A DNA stretch of 28,365 nt from an uncultured Oscillospiraceae bacterium (GCA_934591815.1 CAKTPV010000022.1:1-28365), one strand, 5' to 3'. Numbered from the stretch's first letter, positions 16,614-25,115 are shown. Made by a program: numbers and translations. Notes: generated by a model from the letters alone, not told the origin.

Positions 16614-17453
16614 ATGAAACGATTTTTTACGAAGACCGGCATCTGGCTGCTGGGCGGCGCGGCGGTCATCGCCGTGGTGCTGTGCATCATCTCGGCGCTG
16701 GGCTCCGGCACCAGCCTGCTGCACAACGCGCTGGGCGTCATCGCCTCCCCCTTCCGCTCGGCGGGCGCGGCGGTGGTGGCATGGGTGGACGGCATCGGCG
16801 ACCACTTTGCCAGCATCGAGGACTTGCAGGCGGAAATCGAGGCGCTGCGGCAGGATAATGCTGAGCTGCGGCAGGCACTGCGGGCGGCCACGCCGGCCGC
16901 CGAGGAGAATGAGCGGCTGCGTAAGCTGCTGGACCTGCGTTCCCAGCGCAACGACCTGACCTTCGAGGCGGCCCGCATCACCCAGCGGGACGTGTCCAAC
17001 TGGTCCAGCACGCTGGTGCTGAACCGGGGCAGCCGCCACGGTGTGGCGGAAAACGACTGCGCCGTGGACTGCTACGGCAATCTGGTGGGCGTGGTGACGG
17101 AGGTTGGACTGAACTGGTGCCGCCTGACCACCATACTGGACACCAGTTCCCAGCTGGGCGCTATGGTATTCCGCACGGAGGAGACGGCCATCGCCGCCGG
17201 CGACCTGACGCTGATGACGGAGGGCAAGCTGAAGCTCAGCTACCTGCCGGACTCCTCCACCCTCATCAAGGGCGATCTGGTGGTCACCTCCGGACTGGGC
17301 GGCTACTACCCCTTCGGGCTGCCCATCGGCTCTGTGGAGGAGGTGCGCACCGACGACGGCGGATTGGCCCGCTATGCGGTGCTGACGCCCCGCTGTGAGC
17401 TGGATACCCTGACGGACCTGTATATTGTGACGGATTTCGACGTGGTGGAGTGA
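16614..17453 (+). CDS. mreC: Rod-shape protein MreC
   Basis: 279-residue bitopic scaffold of the elongasome. One membrane helix (about 10-30) is followed by a coiled coil (about 65-105, rich in Leu, Glu and Arg, containing EIEALRQDNAELRQAL) and the two beta-barrel halves that bind PBP2, with STLVLNRGSRHGVAENDCAV and VVTSGLGGYYPFGLPIG as family signatures. Length is standard. Start ATG 16614 has an AAAGGAAA site. mreB, usually the preceding gene, is not here: maf leads straight into mreC. Confidence 0.95.
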   Translation: MKRFFTKTGIWLLGGAAVIAVVLCIISALGSGTSLLHNALGVIASPFRSAGAAVVAWVDGIGDHFASIEDLQAEIEALRQDNAELRQALRAATPAAEENERLRKLLDLRSQRNDLTFEAARITQRDVSNWSSTLVLNRGSRHGVAENDCAVDCYGNLVGVVTEVGLNWCRLTTILDTSSQLGAMVFRTEETAIAAGDLTLMTEGKLKLSYLPDSSTLIKGDLVVTSGLGGYYPFGLPIGSVEEVRTDDGGLARYAVLTPRCELDTLTDLYIVTDFDVVE

Positions 17454-17472
17454 CCGCGGGAAAGGATCGGCT

Positions 17473-17982
17473 ATGACGCGACGCGCTGTGGTGCGAAAGT
17501 GGATATTGTACTGCCTGTGTGCGCTGCTGCTGGTGCTGGTGCAGAACATGGTGCTGGTGTATGTGCGCATAGGCGGCGTGCACCCGTTTTTGCTGCCGGC
17601 GCTGGCACTGATCCCCGTCACGCTGGAACGCAGCGGGCCGTCGCTGCTGTACGCCCTGTTTTTCGGGCTGGCCTGCGACCTGCTGATCCCCTCCGGCGTA
17701 TTCGTGTGCTTCTACTGCCTGACGTTTTTCGCCGCGGCGATCCTGGCGCGGCTGCTGTCCGGGCAGGTCATCGCGGCAGGCCTGTTCTGCTCGCTGGCCG
17801 TCTCTGCCGTAGGGCTGCTGCTGTGCGGCTTTTTGCAGATCATGCTGCTGACGTCCCAGCACGGCGTCTCCATCGGCCCGGCACTGACGCTGCTGGGCAA
17901 GGAGCTGCTGCTGTCGCTGGCGGTAACGCCGCTGGCGCATTTCCCCTTCCGCAAGGTCTTCCGGCTGACGCGGAGCGACTGA
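17473..17982 (+). CDS. mreD: Rod-shape protein MreD
   Basis: 169-residue polytopic membrane protein with about five to six hydrophobic segments, including LYCLCALLLVLVQNMVL at the N-terminus and SLLYALFFGLACDLL in the middle, the typical MreD helix with small residues and an Asp. It belongs to the wall-elongation complex with MreC and PBP2. Sequence conservation in this family is low, so the call leans on hydropathy, length and position between mreC and mrdA. Start ATG 17473 follows GGGAAAGG. Confidence 0.9.
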   Translation: MTRRAVVRKWILYCLCALLLVLVQNMVLVYVRIGGVHPFLLPALALIPVTLERSGPSLLYALFFGLACDLLIPSGVFVCFYCLTFFAAAILARLLSGQVIAAGLFCSLAVSAVGLLLCGFLQIMLLTSQHGVSIGPALTLLGKELLLSLAVTPLAHFPFRKVFRLTRSD

Positions 17983-17998
17983 CAATGAGGAGTTTCCC

Positions 17999-20032
17999 AT
18001 GATAAAGAATCCACATCCCGCCAAGCGGCGGGTCCTGATCCTGCTGGGCATCTTCGGCGTATGCCTGCTGCTGTTCCTGGCGGTGCTGTATGACGCACAG
18101 GTGCTGCACGGCAGCGAGAACCGCGCCAAGTCTATCTCCAGCAACGCCGCCAGTGAAACGGTGTCCGCCTCCCGCGGCATCATCACCGACCGGAACGGCA
18201 AGGTGCTGGTATCCAACCGGCTGGCCTATACGCTGGTGTTTGACCGCAGCGGTTTTGCCGACGAGGAGGCGCTGAACAGCGCCATTCTGCGGCTGGTCCG
18301 GCTGTGCCGGGAGACGGACACGGCGTGGAATGATACGCTGCCCATCGGACAGAGCGGCAGCTTTTCCCGCTATGTCAGCAGCCGGTCGGAGAGCTTCAGC
18401 GCCTTTCTGAAGAAGAATAAACTGACGGAGAACGCCACCGGGCAGGAGCTGCTGGCGGAGCTGCGGACGCTGTACCACATCGACGAGGGTCTGTCGGACG
18501 CGGAGGCCCGGCTCGTGGTAGGCGTGCGGTATGAGCTGCACAGCCGCAGCAGCTACACCTTTGCCGAGGATGTGTCCTCGGAGGTGCTGAGCCTCATCAC
18601 CGATGGTCGGTACGAGGGCGTCAGCATCCACACCGCCTCCGCCCGCGTCTACAACACCACGCTGGCCGCCCATATTCTGGGTACCATCGGCCCCATCTGG
18701 CAGGAGGAGTGGAGCAGCGACGAAAAGACCGGCTATGTGGGCTACGCGGACAAGGGATACTCCATGAACGATCTGGTGGGCAAGGCCGGTGTGGAGAAGG
18801 CCTTTGAGCCGTACCTGCGGGGCAGAGACGGCAAGCGCCTGATCACCACCGACGAAAACGGCAAGCTCACCGGCGAGCTGTACACCCGGGAGCCCCAGCC
18901 CGGCGGAACGGTGGCGCTGACGCTGGACATCGACCTGCAGGCCGATGTGGAGAAGGCGCTGGCCAACACCATCTCCGGTATGATCGACAAGGACAGCAAC
19001 GAGCGCGGCGGCGCTGCCGCCGTGGTGGCGGTGGGCAGCGGAGAGGTGCTGGCGCTGGCCAGCTACCCCTCCTACGACCTGTCCACCTTCAACGAGGACT
19101 ACGAAACGCTGGTGGCGGATGAGCGGCTGCCCATGTTCAACCGCGCCACGCAGGGCGCGTACGCCCCCGGCTCCACCTTCAAGATGTGTACCGCCGTGGC
19201 AGCGCTGGAGAGCGGCATCATCACCCCCTCCTCCATCATTCAGGACCGCGGCATCTATACCTATTACAAACATCCCCAGCCCATGTGCTGGGTCTATCAG
19301 CAGGGCGGCGCCACCCACGGGCGCATCAATGTGTCCCAGGCCATCACCGTGTCCTGCAACTACTTCTTCTACGAGGTGGGACGCCTGACCGGGATCCGCA
19401 CGCTGGACAACTACGCCTCCCAGTTCGGCCTTGGCTCGTCCACCGGCATTGAGATCGGCGATTCCAGCGGCGTGCTGGCCTCGCCGGAGTGGGCGGACAG
19501 CCACAACCGGGAGTGGACGGACGGCCAGACCATCACCGCCGCCATCGGCCAGTCCTACAACCTGTTCACCCCCTTGCAGCTCGCCAACTATATCGCCACG
19601 CTGGTGGGCGGCGGCGAGCACTATCAGGCCCACCTGCTGAAAAATGTCAAGGAATATGACAACTCCCGTCTGCTGTACGTCTACGGCGAAGAACCGCTCA
19701 ATATTGTCGAAATGTCCGATTCTACGGTTGATGCCGTGACGAGGGGTATGCACGATCTGACCGTCTCCGGCGGCGTGGCATTTGCCTTTCAGGACTGCGT
19801 GGTATCCGCCGGCGCCAAGACCGGCTCGGCGCAGGTGGGCACCGACATCGCCAACGGCGTGTTCGTGGCCTATGCGCCTTACGAGAACCCGGAGATCGCC
19901 GTGGCCATCGTGATCGAGAAGGGCGGCAGCGGCGCGGCACTGGCCACCACCGCCGTGGAGATCATCAACTCCTGGTTCAGCCGCAGTCAGGACGGCAGCG
20001 CCGCTGTGGGCGAAAATACCCTTTTGAAGTGA
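17999..20032 (+). CDS. mrdA: Penicillin-binding protein 2 (elongation transpeptidase)
   Basis: 677-residue class B penicillin-binding protein that cross-links peptidoglycan during cylindrical growth. An N-terminal membrane helix (about residues 10-33) precedes the dimerisation/pedestal domain (SASRGIITDRNGKVL) and the transpeptidase domain. Catalytic motifs are complete: S392-T-F-K395, S452-C-N454 and K607-T-G. The start ATG 17999 has a GAGGAG site. It is the third gene of the mreC-mreD-mrdA group; the partner glycosyltransferase RodA is not encoded in the window. Confidence 0.95.
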   Translation: MIKNPHPAKRRVLILLGIFGVCLLLFLAVLYDAQVLHGSENRAKSISSNAASETVSASRGIITDRNGKVLVSNRLAYTLVFDRSGFADEEALNSAILRLVRLCRETDTAWNDTLPIGQSGSFSRYVSSRSESFSAFLKKNKLTENATGQELLAELRTLYHIDEGLSDAEARLVVGVRYELHSRSSYTFAEDVSSEVLSLITDGRYEGVSIHTASARVYNTTLAAHILGTIGPIWQEEWSSDEKTGYVGYADKGYSMNDLVGKAGVEKAFEPYLRGRDGKRLITTDENGKLTGELYTREPQPGGTVALTLDIDLQADVEKALANTISGMIDKDSNERGGAAAVVAVGSGEVLALASYPSYDLSTFNEDYETLVADERLPMFNRATQGAYAPGSTFKMCTAVAALESGIITPSSIIQDRGIYTYYKHPQPMCWVYQQGGATHGRINVSQAITVSCNYFFYEVGRLTGIRTLDNYASQFGLGSSTGIEIGDSSGVLASPEWADSHNREWTDGQTITAAIGQSYNLFTPLQLANYIATLVGGGEHYQAHLLKNVKEYDNSRLLYVYGEEPLNIVEMSDSTVDAVTRGMHDLTVSGGVAFAFQDCVVSAGAKTGSAQVGTDIANGVFVAYAPYENPEIAVAIVIEKGGSGAALATTAVEIINSWFSRSQDGSAAVGENTLLK

Positions 20033-20045
20033 GAGGACCTTAGCT

Positions 20046-21884
20046 ATGCTCCCTGTTTTTGATCCGCAGGACAGCTCCTGCAAAACCCCCTTTGGCGCCG
20101 TGCCCTGCGGCACGGCTGTGACCTTTACCCTGCGTGACGAGACATATTACGCCTGCGAGCTGCTGGTACGCCGGGAGTTCTCCGGCACAGACGAGGCCGT
20201 CCCCCTGCCGCCGGCAGAGGGCGGCTTTTCCGGGGTCTACACCGCCCCGGCGGAGCCGGAGCTGTGCTGGTACGGCTTCCGCTTCACCCGCGGCGACGGC
20301 AGCACCGTCTGCCTCGGCAAAAACGGCTGGTGTGCGCAGGACGCCCTGACCCGCTGGCAGCTGACGGTCTACGAGGACACCCCCACCCCCGCCTGGTTCG
20401 GCGAGGGCGTGACATACCAGATATTTCCAGATCGTTTCCGCCGCACCTCCGTGCCGGAGACGGAGGGGATGGTGGGACACCGGTGGGTACACCAGTGCTG
20501 GGACGAGCAGCCAGTGTTCCTGCCGGAGGAAAACGGTCAGATCACCAACCGGGACTTCTTCGGCGGCTCGCTGGCCGGTATCACGGAGAAGCTGGACTAT
20601 CTCAAGAGCCTGTCCGTCAGCACCATCTATCTGAACCCCATTTTTGAGGCCGACAGCAACCACCGCTACAACACGGCGGATTATCTGGCCATCGACCCCA
20701 TGCTGGGTACGGAGGAGGACTTCCGCGCCCTGTGCCGTGAGGCCCATGACCGGGGCATCCGCATCATTCTGGACGGCGTCTTCAACCATACCGGCTCCAA
20801 CAGCCGGTATTTCAACGCCGGCGGCTTTTACCCGGAGCCGGGGGCGGCACAGAGTAAGGACTCCCCCTACTTCCCGTGGTACAGCTTTCACCCATGGCCC
20901 ACGGAATACGACGCGTGGTGGGGCATCCACACGCTGCCGGCGGTGAATGAGGACGCGCCGGACTATCGGCGGTTCATTATCTCCGATGAGGATTCCGTGG
21001 TACGGCGCTGGCTGCGCTGCGGCGCCGACGGCTGGCGTCTGGACGTGGCGGACGAGCTGCCCGACGACTTCATCGCCGCCATCCGCTCCGCCATTGCACA
21101 GGAGAAGCCGGACGGATACCTCTTGGGCGAGGTGTGGGAGGACGGCAGCAACAAGATCGCCTACTCCCGCCGCCGCCGCTATCTGCTGGGGCATGAGACC
21201 CATGGTCTGATGAACTACCCCTTCCGGACGGCGCTGCTGGCGTGGCTGGGCGGCGGGGACGCCGCCGACTTCCGCCGCGGCATGGAGACCATCCGGGAGA
21301 ACTATCCTCCCGCCGCGTTCTACGGCGCCATGAACTTCCTCGGTACCCACGACACCGCCCGTATCCTGACGCTGCTGGGCGCGGAGGACATACCCGCCGA
21401 AAAGCCGGAGCGGGCAGCGTACCGCCTCTCCCCCGCCGAGCTGGCGCGGGGTCAGCGGCGGCTGCGGCTGGCGGGAATGCTGCTGTACAGCTTCCCCGGC
21501 TCCCCCACCCTGTACTACGGCGATGAGGCCGGGATGCAGGGCTTTGAGGATCCGCTGAACCGCGGCACCTACCCGTGGGGGCAGGAGGATGAGCCACTGC
21601 TGGCGTTCTTCCGGCAGGTGGGCAAGCTGCGCCAGACGCGCTCCTCTCTGCGGCGGGGTGAGATCCGCTACCTGTACGCACAGGGCGGCGGACTGGTCAT
21701 CGAGCGCCGCTGCGGCGACGAGCGCACCGTTACGGCACTGAATGCCGGGGACGAGACGCTGTCCCTGACGCTGGACTGGGACAGCCCCCTGTGCCGGGAC
21801 GGTGTCACCGGCCAGCAGTTTCTGGTGCAGGATGGTAAGCTCCATCTGACCTTACCGCCGCTGGACGGCGTGATCTTACTGTAA
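20046..21884 (+). CDS. GH13 alpha-amylase family enzyme, neopullulanase/cyclomaltodextrinase-like
   Basis: 612-residue cytosolic glycoside hydrolase family 13 enzyme without a signal peptide. A beta-sandwich N-terminal domain (about 1-115) precedes the TIM barrel, which begins GVTYQIFPDRF. Conserved regions are DGVFNHTG (I), GADGWRLDVADE with nucleophile Asp333 (II), GEVWE with acid/base Glu362 (III) and GTHDTARIL with His435-Asp436 (IV; Thr replaces the common Asn). A small C-terminal beta domain ends the protein. This architecture matches maltogenic amylase/neopullulanase-type enzymes that open short maltodextrins or cyclodextrins. No sugar transporter or regulator is nearby; it sits 13 nt behind mrdA, so it is probably co-transcribed with wall genes. 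Confidence 0.92.
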   Translation: MLPVFDPQDSSCKTPFGAVPCGTAVTFTLRDETYYACELLVRREFSGTDEAVPLPPAEGGFSGVYTAPAEPELCWYGFRFTRGDGSTVCLGKNGWCAQDALTRWQLTVYEDTPTPAWFGEGVTYQIFPDRFRRTSVPETEGMVGHRWVHQCWDEQPVFLPEENGQITNRDFFGGSLAGITEKLDYLKSLSVSTIYLNPIFEADSNHRYNTADYLAIDPMLGTEEDFRALCREAHDRGIRIILDGVFNHTGSNSRYFNAGGFYPEPGAAQSKDSPYFPWYSFHPWPTEYDAWWGIHTLPAVNEDAPDYRRFIISDEDSVVRRWLRCGADGWRLDVADELPDDFIAAIRSAIAQEKPDGYLLGEVWEDGSNKIAYSRRRRYLLGHETHGLMNYPFRTALLAWLGGGDAADFRRGMETIRENYPPAAFYGAMNFLGTHDTARILTLLGAEDIPAEKPERAAYRLSPAELARGQRRLRLAGMLLYSFPGSPTLYYGDEAGMQGFEDPLNRGTYPWGQEDEPLLAFFRQVGKLRQTRSSLRRGEIRYLYAQGGGLVIERRCGDERTVTALNAGDETLSLTLDWDSPLCRDGVTGQQFLVQDGKLHLTLPPLDGVILL

Positions 21885-21891
21885 ACGGCCC

Positions 21892-21940
21892 CTTCCCCGC
21901 TTATGTTTCACGTGAAACATAGGCGGGGAAGTTGTTTTTT
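21892..21940 (+). terminator. Terminator after GH13 gene, with parS in its stem
   Basis: Arms CTTCCCCGC (21892-21900) and GCGGGGAAG (21923-21931) enclose the parS palindrome, so RNA could pair along about 18 bp, including one U-G pair. TTGTTTTTT follows. It ends the zapA-mre-GH13 block. Confidence 0.8.
21904..21919. other. parS centromere site 1
   Basis: TGTTTCACGTGAAACA is a perfect 16-bp match to the Bacillus-type parS consensus and a perfect palindrome, extended to 18 bp by flanking A and T. It is the site for Spo0J loading, 134 bp before soj, and lies in the terminator stem. Confidence 0.95.
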
Positions 21941-21943
21941 CGA

Positions 21944-21959
21944 TGTTTCACGTGAAACA
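21944..21959. other. parS centromere site 2
   Basis: A second perfect TGTTTCACGTGAAACA, again with A/T flanks, lies 40 bp (centre to centre) from site 1 and about 25 bp upstream of the soj -35. Spo0J bound here could also affect soj transcription. Confidence 0.95.
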
Positions 21960-21984
21960 TCTTTCGCATTTTGCAAATTTTCTA

Positions 21985-22014
21985 TTGAAACTACCTGCGC
22001 GTTTGGTATATACT
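21985..22014 (+). promoter_or_regulatory. Promoter of soj-spo0J
   Basis: TTGAAA at 21985-21990 and TATACT at 22009-22014 are spaced by 18 bp; the overlapping TATATA at 22007-22012 gives a 16-bp alternative. The surroundings are AT-rich in an otherwise GC-rich region. Confidence 0.75.
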
Positions 22015-22020
22015 AACTAA

Positions 22021-22039
22021 GATACAGAACGATACAGAA
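22021..22039 (+). repeat. Tandem 9-bp repeat in soj leader
   Basis: GATACAGAA occurs twice with a one-base C spacer, just before the soj ribosome site (AGAGGAG). It would lie at the very 5' end of the mRNA. Function unknown. Confidence 0.6.
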
Positions 22040-22052
22040 AGAGGAGTTTGCC

Positions 22053-22808
22053 GTGTCCAAGATCATTGCCATCGTCAACCAAAAGGGCGGTGTGGGAAAA
22101 ACCACCACCTGCGTCAATCTGGCCGCTGCCGTCAAGGCCAAGGGCAAGCGGGTACTGCTGTGCGACTTTGACCCGCAGGCCAACGCCACCAGCGGCATGG
22201 GCGTGGACAAGTCCGTGTCCAACGGCGTATATGACGTGCTGATCAACGGCACGGAAACCGAAAAAGCCATCGTCTCCACCCCCTACGGCGACGTGCTGCC
22301 CAGCAGCAAGGCGCTGGCAGGCGCCGGTGTGGAAATGATCGAGATGGAGAACCGTCAGTTCCTGCTGAAGGCCGCGCTGCGGCAGGTGGCGGCGAACTAC
22401 GACTACATTTTCATCGACTGTCCTCCCTCTCTGGAGCTGCTGACGCTGAACGCGCTGTGCGCTGCCAACAGCCTTCTGGTGCCGGTGCAGGGCGAATACT
22501 ACGCGCTGGAGGGGCTCAGCGACCTGATGAACACCGTGCGCATCGTGCGGCGGAGTATGAACCCCTCTCTGGATATCGAGGGCGTGCTGCTGACCATGTT
22601 CGACGGGCGCACCAACCTGTCCATTCAGGTGGCGCAGGAGGTCAAGCGCTTTTTCGGCAGCAAGGTGTACAGCACCGTGATCCCCCGAAACGTCCGGCTC
22701 AGCGAGGCGCCCAGCCACGGGCGGCCGATCACCGCCTACGACCGGAACTGCCGGGGTGCGGACGCCTATATCGCGCTGGCAGATGAATTTTTGAAGCGAA
22801 ACGCCTGA
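22053..22808 (+). CDS. soj: Chromosome partition ATPase Soj/ParA
   Basis: 251-residue Walker-type ParA ATPase. It starts with SKIIAIVNQKGGVGKTTTCVNL (deviant Walker A), followed by LLCDFDPQANATSGMG and the Walker B IFIDCPPSLELLTLNAL. Nucleotide-dependent binding to DNA lets it pull or position Spo0J-parS complexes, and in Bacillus Soj also regulates DnaA. Start is GTG 22053 with an AGAGGAG site. Length and motifs match Soj of Firmicutes. It is followed by spo0J after 13 nt. Confidence 0.96.
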   Translation: MSKIIAIVNQKGGVGKTTTCVNLAAAVKAKGKRVLLCDFDPQANATSGMGVDKSVSNGVYDVLINGTETEKAIVSTPYGDVLPSSKALAGAGVEMIEMENRQFLLKAALRQVAANYDYIFIDCPPSLELLTLNALCAANSLLVPVQGEYYALEGLSDLMNTVRIVRRSMNPSLDIEGVLLTMFDGRTNLSIQVAQEVKRFFGSKVYSTVIPRNVRLSEAPSHGRPITAYDRNCRGADAYIALADEFLKRNA

Positions 22809-22821
22809 AAGGAGATGCACT

Positions 22822-23688
22822 ATGGCAGGTAATTCCAAGGGTTTAGGCAAGGGCCTCGGCGCTCTGATGGGCGACGACATGATGGATCTCCACGAGGAGA
22901 AGAACAGCCTGCTGCTGCCCATCAGTCAGGTGGAATCCTGCGCCGCACAGCCCCGCAAGCTGTTCGACCCAGACGCGCTGGCCGATCTGGCGGATTCCAT
23001 CCGGCAGCACGGCATTATCCAGCCCCTGACCGTGCGAAAGCTGCAATCGGGGTACTATCAGATCATCGCCGGTGAGCGGCGCTGGCGGGCCGCCCGCATG
23101 GCCGGTCTGACGCAGGTACCCGCCGTGGTCATCGAAGCCGATGACCGCAAGGCCATGGAGCTGGCCATGATCGAGAACCTCCAGCGGGAGGACTTGAACC
23201 CCATCGAGGAGGCCGAGGGCTACAAGGTCTTGATGGAGCAGTACGGCATGACGCAGGAGGAGACCGCCAAGCGCGTCGGCAAGTCCCGCCCCGCCGTAGC
23301 CAACGCCATGCGGCTTTTGCACCTGTGCGAGCCGGTGCGCGCCATGGTGGAGGATGGCCGGTTGTCCGGCGGTCACGCCCGGGCGCTGCTCCCCCTCCCC
23401 GCCAAGCAGCAGGAGACGGCCGCCGCCGCCGTGCTGAAAAGCGATTTGTCCGTGCGGCAGACAGAGCTGCTGGCCAAGAAGCTGCTGGCGGAGAAACCGG
23501 AGAAGCCGGAAAAGGATCCCCTGACCGTCAACTACGCCGAGGAGGCCGCCAAGGAGCTGGGCGAACGTCTGGGCCGTGGCTGCCGCATCGTCACCGGCCG
23601 CAAGAAGGGCCGCATCGAGTTGGAATACTACGGCACCGACGATCTCAACGATCTGCTGGACGCGCTCCACGCTATCAGAAAGAAATAA
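22822..23688 (+). CDS. spo0J: Chromosome partition protein Spo0J/ParB
   Basis: 288-residue parS-binding CTPase clamp. The N-terminal segment (NSKGLGKGLGALMGDD) contains the Soj-activating basic start. It is followed by the CTP-binding motif GERRWRAARMAG, the IENLQREDLNPIEEAEGY segment, and the helix-turn-helix TQEETAKRVGKSRPAVANAM that reads parS. The C-terminal dimerisation domain ends in HAIRKK. Start ATG 22822 has an AAAGGAGAT site. Three perfect parS sites lie within 2 kb, one of them immediately after the stop. Confidence 0.96.
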   Translation: MAGNSKGLGKGLGALMGDDMMDLHEEKNSLLLPISQVESCAAQPRKLFDPDALADLADSIRQHGIIQPLTVRKLQSGYYQIIAGERRWRAARMAGLTQVPAVVIEADDRKAMELAMIENLQREDLNPIEEAEGYKVLMEQYGMTQEETAKRVGKSRPAVANAMRLLHLCEPVRAMVEDGRLSGGHARALLPLPAKQQETAAAAVLKSDLSVRQTELLAKKLLAEKPEKPEKDPLTVNYAEEAAKELGERLGRGCRIVTGRKKGRIELEYYGTDDLNDLLDALHAIRKK

Positions 23689-23691
23689 CAA

Positions 23692-23707
23692 TGTTTCACG
23701 TGAAACA
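23692..23707. other. parS centromere site 3
   Basis: A perfect TGTTTCACGTGAAACA lies in the 38-nt gap between spo0J and serS, 4 nt after the spo0J stop and 20 nt before the serS start. Unlike site 1 it is not part of a terminator, so spo0J and serS may share a transcript. Confidence 0.95.
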
Positions 23708-23726
23708 ATGACAAGAGGTAAGAAAA

Positions 23727-25049
23727 ATGCTTGATATCAAATTTGTCCGGGAAAACCCGGAAGCCGTCAAGGAAAACATCCGCAAGAAGTTCCAGAACGC
23801 CAAGCTGCCGCTGGTGGACGAGGCCATCGCACTGGACGCCGAGCGCCGTCAGGCTATTGCCGACGGCGAGGCGCTGAAGGCTGAGCGCAACAAGCTGTCC
23901 AAGGCCAATGGCCCCCTGTTCGGCAAGCTGAAGAAATGCACCGACGAGGCGGAGAAGGCCGCCATTCAGGCGGAGATCGACGCCAACAACGCCGCCGTTA
24001 AGGCCGACGCCGAGCGGATGGCGCAGCTGGAGACCAAGAAGGAACAGGCGGAGGCTGCGCTGAACAAGATCATGCTGGTCATCCCCCAGATGATCGACCC
24101 CTCCGTGCCTATCGGCCCGGACGACAGCTGCAACGTGGAGGTACAGCGCTTTGGCGAGCCGAAGACGCCGGACTTCGAGGTTCCCTACCACACCGACATT
24201 ATGGAGCGTTTCGACGGCATTGACATGGACGCCGCAGGCCGTGTGTCCGGCAGCGGCTTCTACTACCTGCTGGGCGACATCGCCCGGCTCCACGAGGCCG
24301 TGCTGGCCTATGCCCGCGACTTTATGATCGGCAAGGGCTTCACCTACTGCATCCCGCCGTTTATGATCCACGGCAACGTAGTGGAGGGCGTCATGAGCCA
24401 GACGGACATGGACGCCATGATGTACAAGATCGAGGGCGAGGATCTCTACCTCATCGGCACCAGCGAGCATTCCATGATCGGCAAGTTCATCGACCAGATC
24501 ATCCCCGAGGACAAGCTGCCTCAGACCCTGACCTCCTACTCCCCCTGTTTCCGCAAGGAGAAGGGCTCCCACGGCATTGAGGAGCGCGGCGTCTACCGCA
24601 TCCACCAGTTTGAGAAGCAGGAGATGATCGTGGTCTGCAAGCCCGAGGACTCCAAGAAGTGGTACGAGCAGATGTGGCAGTACAGCGTGGAGCTGTTCCG
24701 CTCCCTGGATATCCCTGTGCGGCAGCTGGAGTGCTGCTCCGGCGATCTGGCCGACCTGAAGTGCAAGTCCTGCGACATCGAGGCGTGGTCTCCCCGGCAG
24801 CAGAAGTATTTCGAGGTCTGCTCCTGCTCCAATCTGGGCGACGCGCAGGCCCGCCGCCTGAAGATCCGCTACAAGGACGCCGACGGCAAGATGCAGCTGT
24901 GCCACACGCTGAACAACACCGTGGTGGCGCCGCCCCGTATGCTCATCGCCTTCCTGGAGAACAATTTGCAGGCCGACGGCTCTGTGCTGGTTCCCGAGGT
25001 GCTGCGTCCCTACATGGGCGGCAAGGAGCGTCTGATTCCTCTGCACTGA
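23727..25049 (+). CDS. serS: Seryl-tRNA synthetase (variant motif 3)
   Basis: 440-residue class II synthetase that charges tRNA-Ser. An N-terminal long coiled coil (about 25-115) binds the tRNA. The catalytic domain follows with LIGTSEHSMIG, motif 2 FRKEKGSHG...RIHQFEKQE, and motif 3 with its Arg at 404. Motif 3 reads NNTVVAPPRM (396-405) where most bacterial enzymes have NGSGLAVGRT; the end DGSVLVPEVLRPYMGG is standard. Several extra Cys occur around CKSCDIEAWSP. It is probably a variant SerRS lineage and still functional, since catalytic Arg and Glu residues remain. Start ATG 23727 follows AAGAGGTAAG; no promoter is evident in the gap after spo0J. Confidence 0.95.
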   Translation: MLDIKFVRENPEAVKENIRKKFQNAKLPLVDEAIALDAERRQAIADGEALKAERNKLSKANGPLFGKLKKCTDEAEKAAIQAEIDANNAAVKADAERMAQLETKKEQAEAALNKIMLVIPQMIDPSVPIGPDDSCNVEVQRFGEPKTPDFEVPYHTDIMERFDGIDMDAAGRVSGSGFYYLLGDIARLHEAVLAYARDFMIGKGFTYCIPPFMIHGNVVEGVMSQTDMDAMMYKIEGEDLYLIGTSEHSMIGKFIDQIIPEDKLPQTLTSYSPCFRKEKGSHGIEERGVYRIHQFEKQEMIVVCKPEDSKKWYEQMWQYSVELFRSLDIPVRQLECCSGDLADLKCKSCDIEAWSPRQQKYFEVCSCSNLGDAQARRLKIRYKDADGKMQLCHTLNNTVVAPPRMLIAFLENNLQADGSVLVPEVLRPYMGGKERLIPLH

Positions 25050-25087
25050 GAGGTTTCTGATAATCTACTGTAATATCATCGCTTATT

Positions 25088-25102
25088 TATACTCTTAGTA
25101 TA
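25088..25102. promoter_or_regulatory. Inverted repeat before mscL
   Basis: TATACT-ctt-AGTATA directly precedes the mscL ribosome site (GGAG). The left arm resembles a -10 element, but no convincing -35 is placed correctly. It lies in a 66-nt AT-rich gap after serS. Could be an operator, a small hairpin at the ribosome site, or chance. Confidence 0.3.
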
Positions 25103-25115
25103 GGAGTTTTGCCCC

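Noticed and set aside
17840..20113. 757-codon open frame on the minus strand opposite mrdA
   Set aside because: It mirrors a gene with complete catalytic motifs. Its composition (His, Gly, Val and Gln-rich) is typical of antisense frames in GC-rich genes, and it has no ribosome site or recognisable domain.
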